64,000 bases of DNA. Origin: QQWI01 sp964522015 (GTDB lineage: Bacteria; Bacillota; Clostridia; Peptostreptococcales; Acidaminobacteraceae). Shown piece by piece: positions 16,975-24,948 of the stretch. Made by a program: the position numbers and the translations under genes. The stretch's first letter is position 1, and each line of letters starts with the position of its first letter. The DNA lies in NCBI GenBank assembly GCA_964522015.1, contig CAZFST010000017.1:24078-88077 (forward strand), written 5' to 3'. A model generated the notes under the pieces. It was not told the origin of the DNA and did not search any database. It was given only the letters and a program-made list of their open reading frames with translations.

Positions 16975-18252
16975 TCAGTCAAAAAGTGATGCCACAGCCC
17001 GCTCAGCAGACTCGTATATGGCAAATAGGCCAACGCCAAAAGAAGATTTTTTCCCATCTGTGCTTTTTAGGGACATACCACAAAAGCTGACTTTTTCCTG
17101 TGTTCTGACGCCGTCTATTAAGTGAATTTCCCCCTCTTGATTAAAAATATCCAGTTCTAGCCACTGATAATCGCACCTAAAACCCGTACACCAAATCACA
17201 TTGCCAATGGCATCTTTTTTGATATCAAGCTCAGTCACATCCTGCAACTTCTCAAGGTCCACCCGTTCAAAGTCCATGGGAATGATGGTGTCAGTAACGG
17301 AAAGTGCCTTTTGCTCAATCAAGCCATCAATGCGACTTTCAACGGCTCTAAGGGTATCATCTGCAGCCATGAGGGTTTGTTTCAAATTTCCTTTCAGGCT
17401 AAGGGTATTACCACTTACGGCCAATAATCTTCCGGTTAGAACCACGCCGGCCTTTTGACAAGCAGCTAAGTTTTGTGAAAACTTATGCATAATGGATTCA
17501 TCTTCAAAATCACCCTTTTGGTAAGGTAAAATCTTTGGCCCCCTACTAAAACCAGATAGCTGATTGAGCCAATAGACCCCATTAATATTTTTATAAATGG
17601 TTGGGATTGGGGTCAAGCTACCAATTGCAAGATACACATTGGGGTTGGCAGCTGGGTTGACATCTGGGTTGGCCTGTTGAGCGGACTGTTGGTTCCAGTG
17701 TTGCTTGACTTCCAGTGCAATTTGAATCCCCGATCGACCACTGCCCACCACCAAAGTGCTCCCTGGGGCAAGTTGAGAAACATTGGTATAATCCATGGAA
17801 TGAATCTGCTTCACGTCACTGGGAAAGTCATTTTTTACTTTTGGAATAAAAGGTTTGTTAAAAAGTCCCGTAGCCATAATCAAGTCATCGCAGGTGAATT
17901 CCCCACTGCTGGTTTTTAAACAGTAAAGATCACCCTCTTTATAAACCCGTTCCACTAAAACATTTTCAATGTAGTTTGGATTAATCTTTAAAAGATAGGC
18001 CTCAAGCAGATTGAGAATCTCCGCCTTTGACATGTAACCGTTGTCATAGGGGATATGGTCTTCAAGGCCTGGAAAATTAGTCATCCAATTTGGGGTCACC
18101 AGATAAAAGGAGTCCCACCGCTCATGGCGCCATGTTTGAAGCATGACCTTTTTTTCGATGATTAAGTAATCAATCCCACGTTTATTGAGATGGTCCCCAC
18201 AGCTAATGCCGCTAGGACCGCCACCAAGAACGATTGCTGTATAGTGTTTCAT
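16975..18252 (-). CDS. FAD/NAD(P)-dependent flavoprotein oxidoreductase, flavin-monooxygenase-like
   Basis: A 425-residue two-dinucleotide-binding flavoprotein. The N-terminal FAD fingerprint IVLGGGPSGISCGDHL (about 7-22), the flavin-monooxygenase-like ERWDSFYLVTPNWMTNFPG, and a second Rossmann motif VVGSGRSGIQIALEV (about 167) point to the CzcO/FMO-like group. It is sandwiched between the amidase and the FAD subunit with 14- and 17-bp gaps, so it belongs to the pathway. A monooxygenase would need O2, which sits oddly with the otherwise anaerobic-looking FdrA route. It may instead act as a reductase or electron carrier for the hydroxylase. Function unproven. Confidence 0.75.
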   Translation of the reverse strand: MKHYTAIVLGGGPSGISCGDHLNKRGIDYLIIEKKVMLQTWRHERWDSFYLVTPNWMTNFPGLEDHIPYDNGYMSKAEILNLLEAYLLKINPNYIENVLVERVYKEGDLYCLKTSSGEFTCDDLIMATGLFNKPFIPKVKNDFPSDVKQIHSMDYTNVSQLAPGSTLVVGSGRSGIQIALEVKQHWNQQSAQQANPDVNPAANPNVYLAIGSLTPIPTIYKNINGVYWLNQLSGFSRGPKILPYQKGDFEDESIMHKFSQNLAACQKAGVVLTGRLLAVSGNTLSLKGNLKQTLMAADDTLRAVESRIDGLIEQKALSVTDTIIPMDFERVDLEKLQDVTELDIKKDAIGNVIWCTGFRCDYQWLELDIFNQEGEIHLIDGVRTQEKVSFCGMSLKSTDGKKSSFGVGLFAIYESAERAVASLFD

Positions 18253-18269
18253 TTGGCCTCCCAGTTGAT

Positions 18270-19748
18270 TTAAAGTGCCGGTACACTTAAAGGCATTTTT
18301 CTAATTTGCGCTGCCTGTTCATAGGCATAAGCAATTTCAATGAGAATGGGTTCGCTAAAGGGTCTTCCCAAGATTTCCACACCAATGGGAACACCCAGGG
18401 GGGCATCTGGCAAAACTACCGAAAATCCAGCCGGCACACAAATGGCTGGAAAACCAGTCACCGCTGCCAGCACCCCATTACGCTCACTTTGAGAATCCCC
18501 CACCTTGCACACTAACTGCTTCTGATGGGGATAAACCAGTGCATCTAAATTGTGGTTTGCCATTAGGAGCATCACTTGATCTCTGACTTTTCCCGCCAAG
18601 ACTAACCGCTGAGCATAAGCAGTATCTCCCGTTGAAAGCCCCTGTGCCTTGATCAGATTTTCTCGGATACCCGGGTGATAAAGGCCACTATCTAAAATAT
18701 CTGCCACAGTATGAACGCCCACTGCCTGATCATCCAAATGAGATAAATATAAATTAAGATGGTCCTTGAGTTCGTATAAATGGACGCTAACCTGATTTAC
18801 CAAGGCCTCTGCGTCAAAATGATGATGAATGGGAATCAGCTGAGCCCCTTCACTTGCCATAACTTTTAGAGCCCGCTCTACCGCTGCATTGGTTTCCACA
18901 TGAAGCGCTTGAGTGCCAAAAAACGACTTCAAAATCCCAATCCGCTTAGCTTTTAGGCCATCTAATTTAAGTGAATCACCAAGAGCGCCAGTGACCCGTC
19001 CAATGGACCAAGCTGTGCTGCCATCGTCACCATCAAAGCCCCGAATCACCTCTAATACCTTCACAGCATCTGCCACGGTTCTGGCCATGGGACCTGCTGT
19101 ATCTTGGGTGTAAGAATAGGGTACAATACCAGCTCTACTAACCATTCCAAGGGTTGGTCTGATACCCACAAGGCCGTTGGCTGCCGCTGGAGATCTAATC
19201 GAATTCACTGTGTCTGTACCAATACCGACCAGGGCAAAATTCGCCCCAAGAGCTGCCCCGGTTCCCCCACTGGAACCACCTGGGTTCCTGGAAAGGTCAT
19301 AGGGATTCAGGGTTTGGCCAAGAACCGAGCTAATGGTTTCCCCCCAAATTGCAAATTCATGGAGGTTTGCCTTGGCAAGTATAATGGCCCCCGCAGCCCG
19401 AAGCTGCTTAACCAAAAAACCATCGGCCTCTGGCACATAGCCTTTTAAACTTAAGCTTCCCGCTGTGGTTTCAAGGCCTTGGGTTTCAATATTGTCCTTT
19501 AAAATAACCGGAACACCATGAAGAGGCCCCACTAAGCCACCTTTTTCAAACTGCAGGTCAAGGGCCTGGGCCTCACAAATTGCCTCTGGATTTGTGCAAA
19601 TCACAGCATTAATCTTTGGCCCCGCCTGGTCAAAAGCCGAAACCCGTTGGAAATAGTACCTCACTAAACCCTCTGCGGTGATCCGACCCTTTTTTAAACC
19701 CTGATGATAGCCTTCTATTGTCAATTCCATCCCATCAAATTGTTCCAC
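18270..19748 (-). CDS. Amidase-signature-family amidohydrolase
   Basis: A 492-residue amidase-signature enzyme with the Ser-cisSer-Lys triad: Lys in GVPVILKDNIET, cis-Ser in RNPGGSSGGTGAAL, and nucleophile Ser in GIGTDTVNSIRSPAA. In that last block the usual GG before Ser is replaced by VN, an uncommon variant near the oxyanion hole. It is the first gene of the long catabolic operon, so its product probably hydrolyses an amide intermediate such as an allophanate-, hydantoin- or malonamate-like compound. Without a GatB/GatC pair next to it, a role in tRNA amidation is unlikely. Substrate unknown. Confidence 0.88.
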   Translation of the reverse strand: MEQFDGMELTIEGYHQGLKKGRITAEGLVRYYFQRVSAFDQAGPKINAVICTNPEAICEAQALDLQFEKGGLVGPLHGVPVILKDNIETQGLETTAGSLSLKGYVPEADGFLVKQLRAAGAIILAKANLHEFAIWGETISSVLGQTLNPYDLSRNPGGSSGGTGAALGANFALVGIGTDTVNSIRSPAAANGLVGIRPTLGMVSRAGIVPYSYTQDTAGPMARTVADAVKVLEVIRGFDGDDGSTAWSIGRVTGALGDSLKLDGLKAKRIGILKSFFGTQALHVETNAAVERALKVMASEGAQLIPIHHHFDAEALVNQVSVHLYELKDHLNLYLSHLDDQAVGVHTVADILDSGLYHPGIRENLIKAQGLSTGDTAYAQRLVLAGKVRDQVMLLMANHNLDALVYPHQKQLVCKVGDSQSERNGVLAAVTGFPAICVPAGFSVVLPDAPLGVPIGVEILGRPFSEPILIEIAYAYEQAAQIRKMPLSVPAL

Positions 19749-19844
19749 TTCAGCCCCCTTTGCTGCCCGTGAGTCTTACTGGTTAAATTAGCCACAGACT
19801 TCAAAAATCCTTTATTCTTAGGTGCCAAAATATTCACCCGCTCT

Positions 19845-19861
19845 TTGTGACTAACTCACAA
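19845..19861. promoter_or_regulatory. Palindrome TTGTGA-N5-TCACAA upstream of the catabolic operon
   Basis: A perfect 6-bp inverted repeat with a 5-bp centre, partly extended by CTCT/AGAG, lies about 100 bp upstream of the amidase start on the transcribed strand. It looks like an operator for a dimeric regulator (the half-site resembles CRP/FNR-type boxes). A weak minus-strand promoter may lie just above it (TTGTGA and TATAGA, about 19892-19920). Confidence 0.4.
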
Positions 19862-20000
19862 GAGCAAGGTCCTTAGCGCTGTCTAATCTATACCCTTTAT
19901 ATTACTTGTATCACAAATTCCCAAAGTTGAATTTCCAATTTGACATGGATTGATCTTTAGGTGATCCAGAGAAAGACTGTGAGAAAACCACTTTATCCTC

Positions 20001-20062
20001 TTGACACTTCAGTCTTATAGGAATAGACTGAAGTCAGTCTAATGTCGTTAGACTGAAAGGAG
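20001..20062 (+). promoter_or_regulatory. BlaI-type promoter with two operator palindromes
   Basis: TTGACA at 20001-20006 is followed 17 bp later by TAGACT at 20024-20029. Two inverted repeats built from the half-site CAGTCT overlap and follow the promoter: TTCAGTCT-N9-AGACTGAA (20008-20032) and TCAGTCTAA-N5-TTAGACTGA (20034-20056). Tandem dyads over the promoter are the classical layout for autorepression by BlaI/MecI proteins. A GGAG ribosome binding site follows at about 20059-20062. The rest of the 321-bp gap (19749-20000) holds the divergent operon's upstream region. Confidence 0.8.
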
Positions 20063-20069
20063 TCTTGAC

Positions 20070-20432
20070 ATGGCTAACTATAAACTTGGCGAAAAGGAAC
20101 AACGATTTGCTGATTTGATTTGGGAACACCAACCAATTCATTCCCGTGACCTTGTACACTTGTGTATTGAAGCATTTGACTGGAAACGAACAACAACCTA
20201 TACCATGCTCAAACGTTTATGCGACCGAGGCTTATTTCAAAATAGTCAAGGAATGGTCACTGCCTTAATGTCCAAAAATGAATTTGGCGCTGCACAAGGG
20301 GATCAATTTCTTAAAGAATCTTTCAATGGCTCCCTGCCTCAGTTTATAGCCGCATTTACCCACCATAAAAAGTTAAGCAAAAATGAAATTCTTGAAATCG
20401 AAGCTCTGATTAGCCTACATAAGGAGGATTAA
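20070..20432 (+). CDS. BlaI/MecI-family repressor
   Basis: A 120-residue winged-helix repressor of the BlaI/MecI/CopY family, with ADLIWEHQPIHSRDLVHLCIEAFDWKRTTTYT-type sequence: the helix-turn-helix followed by the KRTTTYTMLKRLCDRGLF recognition region and a C-terminal dimerisation tail. It should bind the two CAGTCT palindromes directly upstream and be inactivated by proteolysis through the neighbouring BlaR1-like sensor. Only 2 bp separate it from that gene, whose AAGGAGG lies inside the end of this one. No beta-lactamase gene is next to the pair, so the regulated target is open. Confidence 0.92.
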   Translation: MANYKLGEKEQRFADLIWEHQPIHSRDLVHLCIEAFDWKRTTTYTMLKRLCDRGLFQNSQGMVTALMSKNEFGAAQGDQFLKESFNGSLPQFIAAFTHHKKLSKNEILEIEALISLHKED

Positions 20433-20434
20433 CT

Positions 20435-22126
20435 GTGTTAGAACTTTTATTTTTACAGATTCTCAATATGAGTTTTAATGGCAGTGTGGTCATTGTGTTG
20501 GTACTTCTTTTAAGATTAGTGCTAAAAAAGGCCCCTAAGATTTTTTCGTACGGCTTGTGGGCTGTGGTGTTATGCCGCTTGATTTTGCCATTCTCATTTG
20601 AAAGTATTTTCAGCCTTTTCCCAACAAGAATCAACCCGATTGTACCTGAAATCATCTATTCCAGAGCGCCAACCATCGATACGGGCATTAATTCCCTGAA
20701 CACCTTGGTAAATGCTATTTTACCCTCTATTGAACCAACAACGATAGCCAGTGTCAATCCTCTTCAAATAGGGGTGTTTCTTGGTACTATCCTATGGCTA
20801 ACTGGCATGGCCATTTTATTGTTTAACAGTCTAGTCGCCTATTTAAAGTTAAAAAAACAGCTTAAAAACGCGGTCCATCAAGGGGATCATATCTACGTTT
20901 TAGAATCACTTAGCACACCATTTGTGATGGGTATCATTCAACCAAGGATTTATTTGCCACAATCATTAACAGAAAAAGAAATACCCTTTATTTTGCTCCA
21001 TGAGCAAACCCACATTAGACGGTTTGACCCCCTGATCAAAATAATCGCTTTTTTAGTCCTTTGCCTTCACTGGTTTAATCCTTTGGTCTGGATTGGTTTT
21101 TTCTCTTACAGCAAAGACATGGAAATGTCTTGCGACGAAGCCGTTATAAAACAACTTGGTAAACAGGTGAAAACGGATTACTCGAACTCTTTATTATCCT
21201 TAGCGACTGGACAATCAATGATTAATGCAACCCCACTAGCTTTTGGAGAAGGTCCAACTAAAAGCAGAATCAAAAATATTCTAACGTATCAGTCACCACG
21301 GTTCTGGACGGCTGCTTTAGTCACACTTGCCGTGGTGGTCATTGGACTTGGTCTGATTTCAAATCCAATCACAGAGCAAATTCCCATCGGTGAAATCCCT
21401 GTAAAAATCACTTCCCCCACTGACCTATGGGAGGCGCACACTCCCTACGTCGGTGACAATTCAGGGGTTGGGAACCTACTGAATCTAATGGTGATGCCCG
21501 AAAATCTGAAACATCGGAGCTTTAAACTCTATACCAGTGGCAGTCAACGGGGATTGGAATGGCTATTAGATAACACTGACAATGCTGATTATGACGAAGT
21601 TCTATTGCAGCGAACAGCTCTATTACTGTTTGCAACCATTGAAAATCTAGAAGATTTTTATGTCACTATTTACACCACTACCGGGGAGGCTTCAAATTTA
21701 TATTATGACATCCCTTGGGCAAATGAAATTTTAGGCGCGCCTGTAAAGAGTTACGGAGAAAGTTCTGAAAAGTTAGCACTGTTGGTTGATCTGATTCCAT
21801 CTAAAATCCCGATTGCCACCTATAGCATTGAAAAAATCAGACAAAACGGCGTGGTGGTCCAGAAGGTTGACCTTAAATCACCAGGGATTGCAAAGAAAAT
21901 TTTGATGGATGGCTACGTCAAATCCACAACATTTGAAGGTAAGGCAATTACCACACTTCCAGAGTATTATAAGATTCAACAAGTCTTTCAGTACTCAAAC
22001 GAAGCCAATGACTACTACGCCTATACCTTAACAGATGGTACCCCCGTCTTACAATTTGCGAAAGACAATAGGTACGTCATTATTTCTAAGGCACTTTATA
22101 ATGAAATGATAAAGCTTTTCAAGTAA
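20435..22126 (+). CDS. BlaR1/MecR1-type M56 membrane metallopeptidase sensor
   Basis: A 563-residue polytopic membrane protein with the M56 peptidase motif HEQTHIRR (Zn-binding HExxH) between transmembrane helices at about residues 5-50, 105-135 and 195-225, and a fourth near 290-310. The extracellular C-terminal 250 residues do not show the transpeptidase-like S-x-x-K/SxN pattern of classic BlaR1, so the signal may not be a beta-lactam. GTG 20435 is the start, with AAGGAGG seven bases upstream. It probably cleaves or triggers cleavage of the BlaI-type repressor encoded immediately before it. Confidence 0.88.
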   Translation: MLELLFLQILNMSFNGSVVIVLVLLLRLVLKKAPKIFSYGLWAVVLCRLILPFSFESIFSLFPTRINPIVPEIIYSRAPTIDTGINSLNTLVNAILPSIEPTTIASVNPLQIGVFLGTILWLTGMAILLFNSLVAYLKLKKQLKNAVHQGDHIYVLESLSTPFVMGIIQPRIYLPQSLTEKEIPFILLHEQTHIRRFDPLIKIIAFLVLCLHWFNPLVWIGFFSYSKDMEMSCDEAVIKQLGKQVKTDYSNSLLSLATGQSMINATPLAFGEGPTKSRIKNILTYQSPRFWTAALVTLAVVVIGLGLISNPITEQIPIGEIPVKITSPTDLWEAHTPYVGDNSGVGNLLNLMVMPENLKHRSFKLYTSGSQRGLEWLLDNTDNADYDEVLLQRTALLLFATIENLEDFYVTIYTTTGEASNLYYDIPWANEILGAPVKSYGESSEKLALLVDLIPSKIPIATYSIEKIRQNGVVVQKVDLKSPGIAKKILMDGYVKSTTFEGKAITTLPEYYKIQQVFQYSNEANDYYAYTLTDGTPVLQFAKDNRYVIISKALYNEMIKLFK

Positions 22127-22162
22127 TTGCAAATACAAAAATTTTCAGACTAGAAGATATTA

Positions 22163-22206
22163 GCAAAGAGACAGGGCTAGGTGGCGCTCTGTCTCTTTGC
22201 TTTTGT
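22163..22206 (+). terminator. Rho-independent terminator after the M56 sensor gene
   Basis: A perfect 12-bp stem GCAAAGAGACAG (22163-22174) / CTGTCTCTTTGC (22189-22200) with a 14-nt loop is followed by TTTTG. Confidence 0.9.
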
Positions 22207-22263
22207 ACAAAAGATTCTTTTGGTGGCATAAATCCTCTCAAGCTCTACTTTCCGCCATATTTC

Positions 22264-22317
22264 AAAATTAGTTGACATCACAACTAATTTTCAGTAATAT
22301 AGTTGCATAGACAACTA
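22264..22317 (+). promoter_or_regulatory. MarR-controlled promoter with two TTAGTTG palindromes
   Basis: TTGACA (22272-22277), a 17-bp spacer and TAATAT (22295-22300) form a strong promoter. A perfect 11-bp inverted repeat AAAATTAGTTG-N6-CAACTAATTTT (22264-22291) covers the -35 box and spacer. A second dyad TAGTTG-N6-CAACTA (22300-22317) starts at the -10 box. The same half-site and spacing in both suggest a single MarR-type autorepressor. Confidence 0.8.
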
Positions 22318-22360
22318 ATCTCTTGCATCGTTTTATTGCTACTATCCTTCGAGGTGACTT

Positions 22361-22909
22361 ATGTGTGATAACAATCAAGCTTCCAATCCCCCTCTTAATT
22401 TAGGGCGTAGTATTGCAATCCTTTCAAGATACAGTCGGTGGTTTATGGATCAAAAGATGACTGCCTACGACTTTGGCAGTGGCCAACACGGCTTTATTTT
22501 CTATCTTTATGATCATAATGGCGCCAGTCAAGATGAAATAAGTAAGGCACTTGAACTGGATAAAGCCACCACCGCCAGAGCCATTCAAAAGCTTGAAGAC
22601 AATGGCTATGTCACCCGTAAAACCAGCGAAAAAGACAAGCGTATCAACAACGTCTTTTTAACCGAAAAAGCCTATGCCATTCAACAGGAAATCAGACAGT
22701 TTTCTGCAGAGTGGACCACTGTTTTAACCCATGATATGACACCAGATGAGCTCTCTCAACTCTCAACCCTAATGGCTAAATTGACTGAGAATGCACATAA
22801 CACAAAAACCAAACTAACAAATAAAACGACCAAGAAAGGCAACACCCAATCAGTGTTGGACATCAACACACAATCAGTGTTGTACGGCAAAGAACATAAC
22901 GAAAAATAA
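22361..22909 (+). CDS. MarR-family transcriptional regulator
   Basis: A 182-residue winged-helix regulator: QDEISKALELDKATTARAIQKLEDNGYV is the MarR helix-turn-helix and TSEKDKRINNVFLTEKA the wing. It sits between its own dyad operators and a MATE efflux gene, the standard arrangement for a drug-responsive repressor. The last 35 residues are low in complexity and contain a duplicated NTQSVL segment from a DNA repeat (CACAATCAGTGTTG-like), which also forms part of the junction with the MATE gene. Start ATG 22361. Confidence 0.92.
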   Translation: MCDNNQASNPPLNLGRSIAILSRYSRWFMDQKMTAYDFGSGQHGFIFYLYDHNGASQDEISKALELDKATTARAIQKLEDNGYVTRKTSEKDKRINNVFLTEKAYAIQQEIRQFSAEWTTVLTHDMTPDELSQLSTLMAKLTENAHNTKTKLTNKTTKKGNTQSVLDINTQSVLYGKEHNEK

Positions 22910-22976
22910 CAACTCTTTAAGAACTGAAAGCATTGGCAAATTACTCCTTAAATTTTCAATTCCAGCCATCATTGGC

Positions 22977-24257
22977 ATGATGGTCAACGCCCTTTACAAT
23001 GTAGTGGATCGAATCTACATCGGTTGGGTCAGTCCTTTGGCCATGACCGGTATTGGGCTTAACTTACCCTTTATGACATTGATGATGGGATTCGGCATGC
23101 TTGTCGGCATTGGCGCAGGGACCAATATTTCTCTGCGATTAGGACAGGGAAAAAAAGACGAAGCGGAAAAAGTCTTAGGCAATGCAGTTACCCTTCTGGT
23201 CATCATCATGACAGCAATTATGATCCTTGGGTTGATCTATAAGATACCCCTGCTCTATCTATTTGGTGCCAGTGCAGCAACCATTGATTATGCTGATCAA
23301 TATATCACCATCATCCTTTTAGGTTCTATCTTTCAAGGGGTTGGATTTGGTATCAACAACATCATTCGCGCAGAGGGCAGTCCTAAAATAGCCATGTATA
23401 CCATGCTTATTGGGGCAGTCATCAATATCATTCTAGACCCTATTCTGATTTTCACTTTTGACATGGGCATAGCCGGAGCAGCCTATGCAACCGTCTTCTC
23501 ACAGCTGGTCTCAATGATCTGGGTCCTCTATCACTTCACATCCGACAAAAGCATGCTCAAACTTAAGTGGCAAAATCTTAAACTTCAAAAGCCACTGGTC
23601 ATCGGTATCTTAGCCATTGGCATCTCACCTTTTTCAATGCAAGTGGCAGCCAGTATCGTCAGCGTCCTTTCAAACACAGCCCTAAAAGCCACCGGTGGTG
23701 ACCTGGCCATTGGTGCCATGACCATCATCAATGCAGTGGCCATCTTCTTTCTAATGCCAATCTTTGGCCTTAACCAAGGGACGCAGCCCATCATTGGTTT
23801 TAATTACGGCGCTAAGGCTTACGACCGTGTCAAAGAAGCTCTAAAACTGGCCATCATCGCTGCAACAGCCATTTGTATGTTTGGATTTGTGTTGACACAG
23901 TTCTTTACCGTGTACTTAATCCGCATCTTCAATAACGACCCCGAGCTAATGAAATACGCTGTCACCGGCATGCGCATTTTTTTATGTATGCTTCCATTTA
24001 TCGGCTTCCAAATCATCAGCGCCAATTACTTTCAAGCAACTGGCAAAGCCTCAAAAGCCATTTTTCTCAGCATGCTTCGCCAAGTGATTGTCCTTATACC
24101 AATGCTCCTAATCCTGCCACCACTCTTTGGCATCAATGGGGTATGGGTCGCAGGCCCCATAGCGGACTTCTCCGCATCCGTCCTCACAGCAATATTCTTA
24201 TTTAGAGAAATGAAGCATCTGGACACCTCCCATGCAAAAGAACTTTTGGAAGGTTAA
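22977..24257 (+). CDS. MATE-family multidrug efflux protein; N-terminus lacks a canonical start codon
   Basis: A MATE (NorM/MepA-like) antiporter with about 12 transmembrane helices, exporting cationic drugs using an ion gradient. From the first ATG (22977) it has 426 residues and begins at GMMVNALYNVVDRIYIG, which is normally internal to helix 1. The same frame stays open upstream and encodes the expected family N-terminus (RTESIGKLLLKFSIPAI), but contains no ATG, GTG or TTG. The best-placed codon is ATA at 22896, overlapping the end of marR. Translation may use AUA or depend on coupling or frameshifting from marR (+1 frame), or the start may have been lost. The rest of the protein is intact. 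Confidence 0.85.
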   Translation: MMVNALYNVVDRIYIGWVSPLAMTGIGLNLPFMTLMMGFGMLVGIGAGTNISLRLGQGKKDEAEKVLGNAVTLLVIIMTAIMILGLIYKIPLLYLFGASAATIDYADQYITIILLGSIFQGVGFGINNIIRAEGSPKIAMYTMLIGAVINIILDPILIFTFDMGIAGAAYATVFSQLVSMIWVLYHFTSDKSMLKLKWQNLKLQKPLVIGILAIGISPFSMQVAASIVSVLSNTALKATGGDLAIGAMTIINAVAIFFLMPIFGLNQGTQPIIGFNYGAKAYDRVKEALKLAIIAATAICMFGFVLTQFFTVYLIRIFNNDPELMKYAVTGMRIFLCMLPFIGFQIISANYFQATGKASKAIFLSMLRQVIVLIPMLLILPPLFGINGVWVAGPIADFSASVLTAIFLFREMKHLDTSHAKELLEG

Positions 24258-24299
24258 TATGAATTTTTAAACATATCATATAACTTGCTTTTATAAGCA

Positions 24300-24338
24300 C
24301 AAAAAAGACAGGGTGTCGATTGCTCCCTGTCTTTTTTT
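24300..24338 (+). terminator. Bidirectional-looking terminator between MATE and HAD genes
   Basis: AAAAAAGACAGGG (24301-24313) pairs with CCCTGTCTTTTTT (24325-24337). A-rich and T-rich tails on the two sides suit termination of the plus-strand MATE transcript and the minus-strand HAD transcript. Confidence 0.85.
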
Positions 24339-24368
24339 GCTATTACTATCATTATCATTGAATTGTTT

Positions 24369-24932
24369 CTATTCGGGTTGGATGTCTTGCTTCAGAATCC
24401 ACATGGCCGCTTCATAAATATCAGATGCAACAAAGTCGGGTTCTGTCATATCCCATGTAGATCGATACTCATTTAGACTGCCTTCACCAACTCCAGTGAG
24501 TACCAATATTTTTCTAATGCCAAGATTGTGTGCTAACAACATATCCGACATGCCCATATCACCAACCATAAAACAATGGTCCTTATTGATGGCTTCCTTC
24601 AAATTTGCATTTTCAAATAGTCCTGTATTGGGCTTTTTGCATTGACAATTTTCAGCACTGGTATGAGGGCAACAATAGAATTCTAATTGGCTTATGCCGT
24701 TTGCTTTGGCTGCCGTTACGATGTTTTCTTTATGTAATTCAAAAATCTCATTTGTTATAAAGCCTTTTGAAATGCGACTTTGATTTGTTAATACGATTAA
24801 TCGACAGTCGCGATTTGATAATGCTTTCAGAGCGTTTATCGCTCTTGGGAAAAATTCAAAACTTGTAATGTCACCCATTGGATCCCCACCTAAAGTGCCT
24901 TGCAAGTCCATAAGAATAGTTCTTCTTTGCAT
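24369..24932 (-). CDS. HAD-IIIA hydrolase, GmhB-like, with altered catalytic motif I
   Basis: A 187-residue HAD-superfamily protein close to D-glycero-D-manno-heptose-1,7-bisphosphate phosphatases and histidinol phosphatases. Motif II (IVLTNQSRISKG), the Cys/His zinc loop (CCPHTSAENCQCKKPNTG) and motifs III/IV (MVGDMGMSDMLLA) are present. Motif I reads DLQGT where phosphatases have DxDGT: the nucleophile Asp remains but the general acid/base Asp is replaced by Gln. It may be a slow or non-phosphatase family member. It is separated from the lipoprotein gene by a short gap and is probably co-transcribed with it. Confidence 0.82.
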   Translation of the reverse strand: MQRRTILMDLQGTLGGDPMGDITSFEFFPRAINALKALSNRDCRLIVLTNQSRISKGFITNEIFELHKENIVTAAKANGISQLEFYCCPHTSAENCQCKKPNTGLFENANLKEAINKDHCFMVGDMGMSDMLLAHNLGIRKILVLTGVGEGSLNEYRSTWDMTEPDFVASDIYEAAMWILKQDIQPE

Positions 24933-24948
24933 TTTGATTTAATCCTTT

